Source: Talaromyces rugulosus
Taxonomy: Eukaryota > Ascomycota > Eurotiomycetes > Eurotiales > Trichocomaceae
Length of the DNA: 64,000 nt
Direction: 5' to 3'
Assembly: GCF_013368755.1 (NCBI RefSeq)
Contig: NC_049564.1
Location: 2,674,001 to 2,738,000, forward strand
Shown: positions 49,329 to 60,892 of the stretch, piece after piece
How the letters are laid out: every line of letters begins with the position of its first letter
How positions within the stretch are numbered: the first letter of the stretch is position 1
The notes under the pieces: model-generated
What the model saw: only the letters and a program-made list of their open reading frames with translations
What the model was told of the DNA's origin: nothing
Database searches by the model: none
Made by a program: the position numbers and the translations under genes

Positions 49329-49521
49329 ACGAGCGGGCGCGGCCGTCGCCAAGAAAGCAGTTGAACCCCACGCGATCGGCAGAATTTATAGATCGAGAGC
49401 TCAGTTCACGTCTCTTTTCTTTGTTGCACAATCTGTGTTGATGGACGTTTTCGACAGTATTTGAGATAACACTAATATAACCAATTGGGGGCATATATTT
49501 TTACTGTCCGAAGATCCAACC

Positions 49522-51014
49522 ATGCAATTAAAGGACTTGGCGTCGATTGAGCTTCCGCCTACGGTAATAACCATATTTTCGACCTATCGATTTTCGTATA
49601 TACTAACTCAAACCACAGGCGGACATGCATGTGCATCTCCGACAGGATGCCATGATGGAGCTCTGCACGCCATTGGTCGAGAAAGGAGGATGCGACATAG
49701 TCTTTGTCATGCCAAACCTGACTCCCAAGATTGGAAGTGTGTCGCAAGCATTGGAATATCACGAAAAGCTGAGCAAGATTGCTCCCAATGTCAAATTCCT
49801 CATGTCACTGTATTTGCACACTGGTTTGACCGAAGAAGAAATTGAAAAGGCTGCTAAATCCGGTGTTGTCTATGGGGTAATTCTCCAAGTATCCAAACTC
49901 CCAAGTATGCATCATGCTAAACAAACCCGATAGGTTAAATTCTACCCTGCTGGCGTATGTACTCGGATATAAGTCTATATTTCCTGGTCTAACCCCCTGC
50001 CAAAAAGGTCACAACCAACTCTCAAGAAGGTGTACTCGATATCGAGCAACTATACCCCGTTTTTGCCGCTATGGAAAAACACGACCTCGTTCTTAACCTT
50101 CACGGCGAGATGATCAGCACACCCGCTAGTGCCGTGGGAAAACAGGTAGACCCAGTCGTTACTGTTCTCAATGCTGAGCCGCTTTTCATCCCTCAACTTG
50201 CCAAACTACACAAGGCGTTCCCTAAGCTGCGAATAATTTTAGAGCATGTCAGTACGCGACAGGGATTGGAAGCCGTTCGTGCTTGTGGTCCAAACGTATG
50301 TACAAAAACAGTCTTGCTGATCCAATCTTTTCACTGATTTGTTTTTTTAGGTTGCCGGAACTATCACTGGTGAGATAGATATTACATCTCCGGTATCATG
50401 AGATCTAACCCATATAGCGCACCACCTTCAAATCACAATCGACGATGCAGTTGGTGACGTTTTTAACTTCTGCAAACCAGTCGCAAAGGTGTGTTTTTAA
50501 TTTATCCTGTTAGAAAATCTTACATTAACTTTTTGTTAGACCCCCGAAGACCGTCTGGCGCTAGTCAAGGCCGCCATCGACGGCTCTGGCAAATTCTTCT
50601 TTGGTATGATCTACCTACTACACTCCTTTATTTGTGAGATGAAAAGCCGGGGTTGATTTTATTATAGGAAGTGACTCGGCACCTCATCCAGTTCAGTCCA
50701 AGAAAGGACCAGGAGCCACCGCTGCCGGGTGTTTCACTCAGCCATATGTTTCTCAAATCGTCCTCGGCGCTCTCGAGGAGGCTATTGAACAAGGATGGAT
50801 TCAAGCAGACGAGGTCACCCAAGAAGCCCTCGAGGGATTCTTGTCCGGATTTGGGCGGAAATTCTACAAAGTTCCGACCTCGAACTCAACTAAGAAAATC
50901 CGTCTGGAGAAGAAGGGAGAAAAAATTCCGGATATTATGAAGTCAGCGGATGGGGCTGTTGAGATTGTTCCCTGGGGTCGAGGAAGGGAAATCAGAACAC
51001 TTTCGTGGGTTTAA
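49522..51014 (+). CDS. ura4: dihydroorotase, URA4 type
   Basis: Eight exons (49522-49563, 49619-49876, 49934-49954, 50008-50295, 50351-50369, 50418-50488, 50540-50603, 50668-51014) encode 369 aa. Zinc ligands are visible: HVH at residues 18-20 in ADMHVHLRQD, the lysine of VKFYPAG (near residue 102, expected to be carbamylated), HGE, LEHVS, and the catalytic Asp in GSDSAPHP. Exons 3 and 5 are 21 and 19 nt, but the chain stays in frame. The enzyme closes carbamoyl aspartate to dihydroorotate, the third step of pyrimidine synthesis. It is the monofunctional Ura4 type, distinct from the inactive domain of the Ura2 protein. Confidence 0.96.
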
Positions 51015-51198
51015 ACGGTGTCGTCATTATGGGCCATATGAGAAAAAGATACACATAGATGCGAGTACAATCAAGCAATCAAAACAAACGTCTACTAACT
51101 GTTTCCATAGGTATAAAAGTTCAACATTATTTTATATCACCCTTTCCCAGTATCCCAGTAATAGTTGGTGTATCTTAGAGTCAACCTTAACTCCTTCT

Positions 51199-52865
51199 CT
51201 ATGCAGCATCGGCCAGAGCTCTCTCCCGGCTTACTTTCAAATCCCCTTTGGTAACGCCAATTTCTTTGATGACCAGCCAAGCAGGGAGAAGGGCAATGGC
51301 CCAAAGTCCAAAGTTCAAATAGACACCGCCAACAGCTCCCATGATTGTGACACTGGATAGTCCGTACTGGATCAATAATTATTAGCAACGTCCCAATATT
51401 TTCTTTCATCACAAGCGGAAAATATATATGTGTCAAAACTCACACTGACTGCCTGTGCAGCAGACTCGGTACCACGCAGTAAACCCGCGATGCGAATCAC
51501 TTCTTCTTCATTTTTGGCCAAGTTGCCCACCACAAAGTAACTATATTGTCAGTACCATAGACAAACATTTCAGCCCAGATAGGCAAGATAAACAGGAGGA
51601 GGTATCAACTTACAGATACAGGTAGTTAACCTGAAAGCCGATAACCCAGAACAAAAACAACGCAAACCCCTTGCCAAACCCTGCAGTTGTCCAATCGTAC
51701 ACGGGGTTTGTCTTGTTGAATTCGGTGACGATCACAGTACCCCAGACCCACCATGCGCCTTGGAGTCCCAGGACGACGATGAAGGCGCCTCTGGCCCGTG
51801 ACTTGAGAGATATTTTCTTTGAATCAAGGAATGCTCCCAGAACATTACCAGCAATCAATGCAACCACCCCGGACAAGAATGAGCCTAGTGCTCGTGCTCT
51901 GACGGAAAACCACAAGCCTTGAAAAGTAAACATTACAGCTTCACTATAGACAGCCTGCGCAATGAGCGGTACAATCAACAGAAAGTCACGACTGAAGAAT
52001 AGCTTTGTCACTGCTAGAAGCTCCGTGCTCCACTTGTGATCCAAAATCCTCAAGCGGACTGGCAGACCATCGGTTCTCTGAACTTGCTTTGGCTGTGAAA
52101 GCAGCAGACCGACGAAGGGGGCTAATGCCTGAAGCGCGATAAAGGCCTCGAAGACATGGTACGAGATCTTTCCGGCATTCTCGTCTTTGGCATCCACACC
52201 CAGGTTAATAGCACCGCCGATAATCTGGCCACCAACCCGAAAACTAAGCCAAAATCCAAGAAAACGGCCCTGGTTGTGCGGCTCGGGGTATGAAAGTGCA
52301 ATCGCTGCTTCAGCCATCCAGAATATTCCTGCAGAGAGACCACAGAGCACAGCCCCGAGAATGACAAGCCAGTCGAACCCGTACCGGTTATGCGTGTACA
52401 ACCCTGCCGCATAGGGGGCGTATCCTATTGTGCCTATGATGAATGTCCATTTAATGCCAATGTACTTCACAATGACACTTCCGAAGAAGCAGGACAGCAC
52501 CATCAAGCAGAATGTAAGTGCATTCGCAGTGTTGACCAAGTACGGTGACTCATCACCACCACCACCTAGAGAGTTCATCGCGCCCCAGATACCGGGGGCG
52601 AGGAAATTGCACAAACCCAGTATGAGGGCATTGTAAAAGGTTGACCGGTACCACTTGACTGTTTCACGTTTGTTTTTCGTTAGAGTACTCGCGCTTCTAT
52701 AATTTTTTTATTTTATTTTTCAAAGTTCTCACCTGGATATTTCTCTTTTTCGGCGCGGTTCTCAATCGCATCGCCATCATAGTCAGGATGCGCAGAACTT
52801 GTCTCTGTATCATTGCGCTCTTCTTCGTTTGGCGCTTCCGCCAAACCTTTGACGGTTTCTGCCAT
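51199..52865 (-). CDS. UNC-93-like major facilitator membrane protein
   Basis: Four minus-strand exons (52733-52865, 51614-52658, 51444-51540, 51199-51366) encode 480 aa. The N-terminus is acidic and hydrophilic (about 45 residues). Then KWYRSTFYNALILGLCNFLAPGIWGAMN starts the membrane part, followed by about ten further hydrophobic helices, including GFWLSFRVGGQIIGGAINL and, across exon 3, NYLYLYFVVGNLAKNEEEV. This pattern is that of fungal UNC-93/DUF895 proteins, a branch of the MFS; substrates are unknown. Intron 1 is best placed from 52659 to 52732, since a shorter option breaks frame. The gene is convergent with ura4, with 184 bp between the stops. Confidence 0.88.
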
Positions 52866-55139
52866 TGCTATATTTGCAATTGGAGAGCCAATCCAAGTGC
52901 TTTCAGACTAGAAATCCGTTCCTTCGTCGTATCTCTGAGGAGCGCTATGTTGGGAACTCTATATCTGAGGTGGGAAAAGTAACAAATATAAAGAAATCTC
53001 CGAAATTTTGACAGTTTCTAGAGAGGCGGACTCTGCATATGGCGTCAGTCTCGGCATATGGATCAGAGAGCTTGGACCATTTAACGCTCTTCCTCTTTCC
53101 CATCAGAGGAATGATAAGCTCTGTCCAACTTAACAAGGCCTTGAAAACAATACTAGCTCGGAGTAGTGGAAATAAAAGAAAGCCTAGAGCCCAGAGACAG
53201 AAAACCGGTTACAAGAAGCCACGCGTGGCTGGCTGCATAGTTAAAAGAAGTCACTGAAGTACAGCGGTAATTTTCATTTCGGAAACGATTGTGAGACCAA
53301 CTGTATCAAAACGCGTCAGTGCTTTGTGCAACGTAGTTTACTGGCTTGATTGTTGATGATGCTGTTTCCCACGCGGATTACGTGCTAGCACGGCATCCTG
53401 GACAGGGGTGAGATCGCTGCATGAGACTGTTTTATTGGTATGTGTAATGGTACCTGTACTGTACTTTTGTAAAGCTGTATAATTTTGTAATTGCGTTTAA
53501 TACAGTTATTTTCAATGTAGTATGTATGCATTTGGGGCATAATCAGTTCTATACTCGTTTTCAGGGAGGTTAGCCAAGACTTTCCCTAGAATCTTAACAT
53601 TTGCCTTGCGTCAATTGTCTAGCCTGAAACAAATACTGAAGAACAAGGTGCAATTACTACGTGGGGCTTTATCAACAAGCATAATCGTTTACCTATGCAC
53701 TATTGTGGGTAATGTCATCAATGGATGTCTCGACACTTCAACCGCCACAGCACGGGGCACAGGATAAGAATTGATTCGAAACTAAATCTAGTTTTCATAT
53801 TATTGTTTTACTAGTTTATCGCCTATAGAAGATTCAAAGTTTTAACCGAGGCTGAAAATTACGTAGAATCAGTGTAATTTCAAATAATAAATCCCTCTTA
53901 CTATAGTGGATTCAGTTGAGTGACCCTCTATTTCAAGTTCTAGATTACTTGCTAACTATTATCAAACAACAGGTTCTTCTAAGTATCTGTAAGCCTAAAC
54001 CATAAATCAAATCATAAAAAAGCGCGAATAGGATTATCACGAAGATAGAAACCGGGGGGGTCATTAAACCAGAGATCTTTGTCCAGCTTAGTACACCTGT
54101 TTGTATTTCGGAACAAGCCGGAATCAAGGTAGGAACAAAATGTACGAGACTGGAAGAATGAAGATATGTGCTTTTAAAATTATTCAACAAGACTAGCGGT
54201 AAACAGTTCTTCAACTAAGAATCCTAATGAAGGGTAGAAGAGGTTGAGGTGTATAGGAATTTCCTAAAGCGGCAATCACGACTAGTGGCGCTTCCCATTT
54301 TCAAATCTAGGCCGGCGACTATTTTTCGACGTGATTTATGAAATTTCTCCATACCTACACTTGGGTAGAAAAGTCGTGTCGAATCCGTTTACTTAGGACT
54401 GTGAGCACCTCTTGATTCGAGGTCAAGCCCAATGAATCCACGGATGATGAACATGGGTGTGACGTTCTATCATCTGTGATGATGTACTGCTTTCTTGTTG
54501 GATAAGATTTTCTAACTGAGAAGAAATGCAGCTAGAAGAACCGCATATTTTTAGGGCACTCTTCATGTGTGGTGTGGTATCGCAGGCAAAGACAGGCAGG
54601 CAGCGAACTTGAACCATCAATGATGAAATGATGTTAAATTCTAGATGTTAAAAACTAAACTAGTGCACGTCTACGTGCTATCTAATCTCCTACCACACTA
54701 TGAAAATGAAGACATTAGATAAATATTATTTACTATCGGTTAATTCCTCCGTATTTAGCCTGCACCACCATCATCTACTCAACTCGGCGTGAAATAACCC
54801 GAAACAACACGCTATGGCTTGAATCGTTACCTCCGATTCAGCGCCACCCAATGACCTAGAATATAAAGGATTATCCTTCTTCTGCTATAAATCGCTACGG
54901 CTATTGAACGGCTATAGAAGAATGTGAGGGGGAAATAATTCTCTGGGGAATTTGGAAACCCCGGGCCCGCATAGAGCGAGCCCCGGACGATGTATCTGCC
55001 GAGCGGGGAATAAAGACTTGCTCAAGCTGCCTTGCAGCTCATCATTTAAATCAGATGATCAAAAATTGAATTTCAGATACTCGTTTACTTTTTGTAAACC
55101 TCAATTAGGGAACCAGTCGCGGCTGGCAGTAAACCCACG
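52866..55139. other. 2.3-kb AT-rich gene-free region
   Basis: Upstream DNA of two divergent transporter genes. From about 53450 to 54900 it is distinctly AT-rich. ORFs at 53945-54214, 54423-54620 and 54952-55233 carry no motif. No inverted repeats long enough to mark a transposon were seen. Confidence 0.45.
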
Positions 55140-57396
55140 ATGGAGCAGACAAAGATCGAGACAGAGACAGTCGAGAACTGCGCTCGCACAGAAACAATGG
55201 ATGGAGAAACTACCAAGAAAGGTGCACTTCTAATGAGATCCAATGCCGACGATCTCAGCATTTGGCAAAGTGTGCGGCAATACAAATCGTTGGGCATCGT
55301 GGCAATGGCTGCGGCGTTTAGCGCGTCGTTGGACGGCTATCGTATGGAAACTCCTTTCCTGCTTTCTTGCTCTAAAATTATGAACTTTGTCTAATAAAAT
55401 CCATCCACCCAGAGATTAACCTCAACGGTGGAATTGTCGCAAACAAGGGCTTCATCCGACAATTCGCCAGTCCTGGCACTACGGTCATCAAAGGCACTTA
55501 TGTCTCGGCCTGGGGTGGAATCCAATCTGCGGGCCAAACAGTTGGGCAAATTGTATGATCCAAGTCCTTCGTCTCCATTAAATTGGATTTACTTACTCAC
55601 TAGGTACGCAGCTTCTTCAATATGCTACCGAAGCGTTCGGTCGTAAAATCGCGCTCTATATTATCTGGCTTACTCTTGTAATGGTGAGTATTGGCTTCGT
55701 GTCTTTCTGTGTGGCGGTTTATTAGGCTAATATTTATTCTTGGAGTAGAGCGTCTTTATTGAATCATTTGCAACGCGTTGGGATCACTGGCTTGTAGCAA
55801 AGCTCTTTTCTGGAATGGGTGTCGGCATGTTACAGTCTACGATGCCTCTGTACCTGACTGAAATTGCACCAACTCAATTGCGTGGCTTCTACATCAATGC
55901 ATACAGCTTGTGAGTCTCCGTACTTGGAAAATAACTTTTATTTTCACTGCTAAAAATTCCATTGTCGCTAGATGGTTCGTGCTGGGACAGCTTTTCGCCT
56001 CGGTGGCTCTCAACAAGCTCAATGCAGTGGATCCCTACGATTTCCGTACTCCCATTTATACACAGGTGAGCCTGGAACCGCGATAATTTTCAAAGTTTTA
56101 AGCTAAACTGGTTTGACATAGTGGGCAATGATAGGCGTCATCATCATTATATTCATACTAATCCCTGAAACACCTTGGTGGCTCGTCAGCAAAGGAAAGT
56201 TTGACCAAGCATCGAAGATACTGCAACGATACAATGGCAAAATCCAAGGCTATGATGTGCAACAACAGATTGTTAGTTTTCTGTCTCCTTATTTGAACTT
56301 TCTATACAACAGTGTATCCACGGTCCCATTATATTGTTACTGACTAGAGTAATAGAGTATCATGAGCAACACAATTGAGGAGGAGCGTCGTATCGCTGTC
56401 CAGAACTCTGAGCAAGGAATGTGGGCAATTTTCCAAGGCCGAAATCTGATTCGATTCATAATTGCCGGATGGCCCAAAATCACCCAGCAGTTTGTCGGTT
56501 TGGCCGTGTTCAATACGTATGCTACGTACTTTTGTAAGTGGATCCTGCCTCTATACCAACTTGACGCACCCTTAACTTTATGATATAGTTCAATATGCAG
56601 GCAGCAAAAACCCCTTCTTGGTTACTCTCATTCTTTCTTGTGTTCAACTTCTCTCCATGATCCTAACGGCCACACTTACCGACCAATTTGGTCGTCGACC
56701 TTTGACGATCTACCCGTATGGAGTAACCGTCTTGTCTGTACTCTGTTTGGGGATCATTGGCTGTTTTGATTATACCAAGTCATCTACAAGTTCGCTCCTG
56801 GTAAGCCCAAGATTTAACAAATGCAAGGATTCTCCAGCTAAGGAATATCCCCTCAAACAGATATTTTTCGCCTGTCTAGCTACATTCTCCACAACCGGTG
56901 CCTCAGCCATCGGATATGCCTATGCAGCAGAAATTCCTCAGCAACGACTCCGTGCGCAGACTGCTGGCTGGTCGCTGGCTTCGTCAAATTTGATCGCAAT
57001 CATGTTCAGCTTCTGTACGCCGCTGATGATCAACGGGACAGTCACCCAGTGGGGTGTAAAGACTGGCTTTTTGTAGGGTCCCCCTTTTTTCGGTAGAGAT
57101 GTTGAAAAATCTTGCTAAAAGATGTATAGCTTCGCCGCCACAGGTGCCATTTCCGTTGTCATAGCCTGGTTTATTCTTCCAGAAGTAACGCGTCGGACGC
57201 CTGGAGAAATTGATGAGATGTAAGTTTAACAATCCTGGATTAAATCCTTTCCAAGCTGGATAGAGTTTCGCTATATGTGCCTATGCTAACTGTGATGCTT
57301 AATAGGTTTGAGAAGAAGGTCAATCTGCGCAAATTCAAGTCCCACGTTACTGAGGTTCAGATACGTGCCAGTCAGGAGCACGTAGAAATGGAATAA
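55140..57396 (+). CDS. MFS sugar porter (hexose/glycoside transporter type)
   Basis: Eleven exons (55140-55341, 55413-55552, 55612-55683, 55749-55909, 55972-56065, 56122-56271, 56356-56533, 56589-56800, 56861-57072, 57130-57219, 57306-57396) encode 533 aa. Sugar-porter signatures are in place: FGRKIALY after helix 2, LYLTEIAPTQLRG after helix 4, PETPWWLVSKGK closing the first half, FGRRPLTIY in the second half and PEVTRRTPGEIDEMF near the C-terminus. It resembles fungal maltose/hexose permeases of the plasma membrane. Substrate cannot be read from the sequence, but the rhamnosidase gene 630 bp downstream on the same strand suggests a rhamnose-containing sugar. The first 60 residues are a cytosolic, acidic tail. 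Confidence 0.9.
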
Positions 57397-58029
57397 TTCG
57401 GTAGGGATACTCATTTCGTTGAATCTATCAAGTACCAGGCGTTTCTAAAGTGTCAACTGGTACATGTAGGTATTGAATACAAACAATCAATATAGCATTT
57501 AATTATTCTCGTTACGGTTGTGTACATAACCATCTCATGGGGTCGATCCAGGAGCTTATTAAACTCTCTTTTAATATTCAAAACACTGGATCTGGAAACA
57601 CTGCCATCCTTAAGAGGGCGAGCATGTTGAAGTAGAGAAATCTTATAGGATTCACCCTAGATGTGTGCCATCATTGATCTCATGCCCCATTTACAATCCA
57701 TTTTGTATTGACATAATCACCGGTCCTTTAGATAATGTGGAGAAATCAGTCTAAAATGCATCTCGAATACCCCGCGTCGACAAATTGTCTTAACCACTTG
57801 TAGACCTAGCCTGAAGTTCATTTGGTCGGGTAATATCCGGCAATATTAATTAACAGCGTCTAGAAATCCAATAGCCGTCCCAAGCTTGACTTGAATGCAA
57901 CCCGGATGCAATTAACCCGAAATCTAGAGTCGATCACGATTTGAGTGAATCTTCTGACAACCCAAGTTTTAGAAGCTATATACACGGGGCTCCAAAGCTT
58001 CTTTTGAGGACCAGTGTCATAAAGGCAAA
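57397..58029. other. intergenic region between transporter and rhamnosidase
   Basis: Spacer of 633 bp; holds the transporter 3' end and the GH78 promoter. No supported ORF. Confidence 0.5.
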
Positions 58030-60610
58030 ATGGTTTCACCAGAAGAGCAAGCAGTATGTCTAGCATGTCTCGTCTCTACTACTACTATGGACGCTGACGG
58101 CACGGTTGCAGACAATCAATGCGCTTCAGGCCAACTGGGCTTGGCCTCCCAACTGGGTTGATTCATCTACAGAAAATACGGCTGGAAGAATAGTCAAATT
58201 CACGCGTGAGCTCAATCTTTCCAGTATACCGACACGCGCACTACTGCATTTCTCTGCCGACACGAGATACAAGTTCTATGTCAATGGCACCCGAGTCGCT
58301 GTTGGGCCGTCGAGGAGCAGTCCGTGGATTTGGTACTATGATACACTTGATATATCTTCGTATCTTCATGCTGGAATTAATGAGATCCGGTTTGTCGTCC
58401 TGCGCTATTTTGCGGCTTCGCGAGGGGCGATGCCATTCGAGAGGACTTCGATGCCGGGTTTGACGGTTGTCGGAAACGCGGAGACCGCTGCGGAAACCGT
58501 GCAAATAAGCACCGGGGAGGGTTGGCAGGCTGAGGTCGATTCTAGCATTAAATTTCCGATGGGATTGATTGATGATGGGTTCCTTCATGTAAGCTTGTTG
58601 TTTTCAAAACTTGGCCATTGCCTGATTCTAATTGCAATAGATAAGCGAGCGTATTACTCCAACGACAGCGAATCCACCTGTCATACTGACAAAGTACGGC
58701 TTGAAGACACTGAATGGTGATCTTCTACCCTGGCGTCTCCGTCCACGTGCAATTCCCATGCCAGAGGAGAGCCCTGTTTCCGTTAGCATTGTGAGGCTGT
58801 GTGAGAGCAAAGCCTCACCCGAAAGCTGGGCCACATGTTTCTCTGAAAGCAAACCATTGGTGTTACCTAGTGGCTCCACACATAATGTAGAGCTGCAGGC
58901 AGAGGTTCATTCCACTGCGTTTGTACGATGGGCTTTTCGAGCAACTGAAAAACAGTCCCAAGTCAGATTGAAGATAACGTACTCGGAAGGCTACGAGCTT
59001 GAACCGCGGCAGTACCCATTCTTCCGGACAAAGGCTGATCGTTTGGATGCAACTGACGGACATCTTATTGGTCCCTATGACGAGATAACTTTGGATCTTC
59101 CAGGCACGGAGAAAGTCATATATGAACCATTCTGGTTCCGCACCTTTCGTATTATGCGCCTTGAAATTGCCGTTGGGTCTGAGCCTGTTGAACTCTTGTC
59201 ATTCGACGCTACCCAAGTTAATTATCCCCTCAATGTCAGAGCTAGCTGGAAGGAGCCCGGGGATTCACATAGTGAGAAGATGTGGGAGGTTTCAATCCGG
59301 ACCATGCGAAACTGCATGTTTGATGGATACTCGGACTGTCCTTTTTACGAACAACTTCAGTAAGCTGCCTCTGGAGGGGGAAAAAAAAACCAAAACTTGT
59401 CATTAACTATTATCACAGATACTCTGGTGACAGCCGCGCCGTCGGCCTTTTCCATTACCTCCTCTCTGGAGACGACAGACTCATGCGACAAGCAATTACC
59501 AATTTTGCATCATCCATAACCTCCGAGGGCCTTACACAATCACGGTTCCCATCGCATGTTCCTCAATTAATTGCAGGCTTCTCCCTTTACTGGGTTCTTC
59601 AAGTATGCGATCACCATCTCTTCTTCGGCGACACGCGCTTTGCGCGCTCTTTCCTACCGCGAATCGACGGCGTTCTGGATTTTTTCGATAGACATGTCGA
59701 TCATCTTGGTCTTATCAGTGGCTTACCGGAAGATGTATGGCAGTATGTCGACTGGGTGACGAGCTGGGGCGCAACAGACGAGCATCCGGATAAAGGGGTT
59801 CCAACTGCTGGCAGGACATCAAACCGTCATACGTATTTCAGTATGTTGTACGCTTACGTCTCGAAGCAAGCTGCACGGCTCGTGCGCGAGGTCGGACGAC
59901 CAGGTCATGCAAAGGAGTATGAGGACCGCGCTGCATCAGTGCTTGAAGCTATTGGAAAACACTGCTACGACGGACGATTCTTCACGGATTCCACGGCAGA
60001 TATTGCCAATGAACAGGCATACTCGCAGCACTGCCAGGTCTTTGCAGTTCTCTCTGGCGCGGCAGATGTACTACTCAAGGATACAAACGACTCTTGTGCC
60101 CGTCTTCTAACGGAATCTTTCTCCAACGATCGCTTCTCACAGTGCTCATACATGATGCAATTCTACGCTCTGCGCGCATTTGCTCTCGCTGGCGACGAAA
60201 CGTACGAGATATATTGGCAGAAAGTATGGGACCCATGGCGTGGGATGCTTGCTAATAACCTATCTACATGGGAAGAAGACGCTGTGCGTCAGCGCTCCGA
60301 TTGTCATGCTTGGGGCAGTGTTCCGATTTACGAGTACTGCACGGAGCTAGCGGGCATACACATACTTTCCCCGGGAGCGAAGAAGGTGCTTTTCAAGCCG
60401 CGGTTGGGATTGAGTGACTCTGTTGAGGCGAAAGTTGCGTTGGGGAGGGACAATTTGGCAAGTGTATTTTGGGAAAGTCGTGCTGGAGGAACGGATATTC
60501 ATGTCGACTTGCGCTTGGAAAATCCGGTTGAGTTGATGAGCCAGCTTCCTGGAGGAAAAGTGGAAGAACACGGTGTGGTTGACCGTGTTACGTTGCTTTA
60601 TAGTTTTTAA
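58030..60610 (+). CDS. GH78 alpha-L-rhamnosidase, no signal peptide
   Basis: Four exons (58030-58053, 58112-58588, 58641-59359, 59419-60610) encode 803 aa. The N-terminal beta-sandwich part has FSADTRYKFYVNGTRV and WYYDTLDISSYL, typical of GH78. The alpha/alpha-barrel begins near residue 375; DGYSDCPFYEQLQYSGDSRA, interrupted by intron 3, is the conserved block bearing the general-acid Glu, and SDCHAWGSVPIYE lies near the end of the barrel before a C-terminal beta domain. These enzymes release terminal L-rhamnose from glycosides. The first exon encodes only MVSPEEQA and no secretion signal is present, so the enzyme should act in the cytosol on imported substrate, consistent with the transporter upstream. 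Confidence 0.93.
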
Positions 60611-60892
60611 AGTTGATACTTCAATGTTCATTGTAGATATGAATATATGCAATCCCTAGGTATTTTAATATGAACTCATGTCTATATTTTAATGTATATT
60701 TATTTGCAGATCATATAATATTTTGATCTATCAGTTGATATGTCGAACTTCCAAAACAGTGAACACATGAAACTCCACTTCGTTTTGGAGAAATATCTAT
60801 TAGCATATCTACCATAACGACGATACTCAGAAAGAACCGCAACAAATTCCGACTAACACTGCATCTATTCAGACGAATGCACACTTTTTAAT
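60611..60892. other. convergent 3' intergenic region
   Basis: 282 bp of AT-rich DNA between the ends of the rhamnosidase and GMP synthase genes. Confidence 0.5.

Larger units (their letters stand above)
48855..49521. promoter_or_regulatory. divergent promoter region between leu1 and ura4
   Basis: 667 bp, GC-rich in its centre, between divergent starts. It holds a Leu3-type CCG-N4-CGG site and two CACGTG palindromes, listed separately. No ORF in it is convincing. Confidence 0.6.

Noticed and set aside
52692..52732. Very short (about 36-nt) first intron in the UNC-93-like gene
   Set aside because: Using that acceptor breaks the reading frame; the acceptor at 52659 keeps the frame, uses a CTAAC branch point and restores the conserved VKWYRSTFYNA block.
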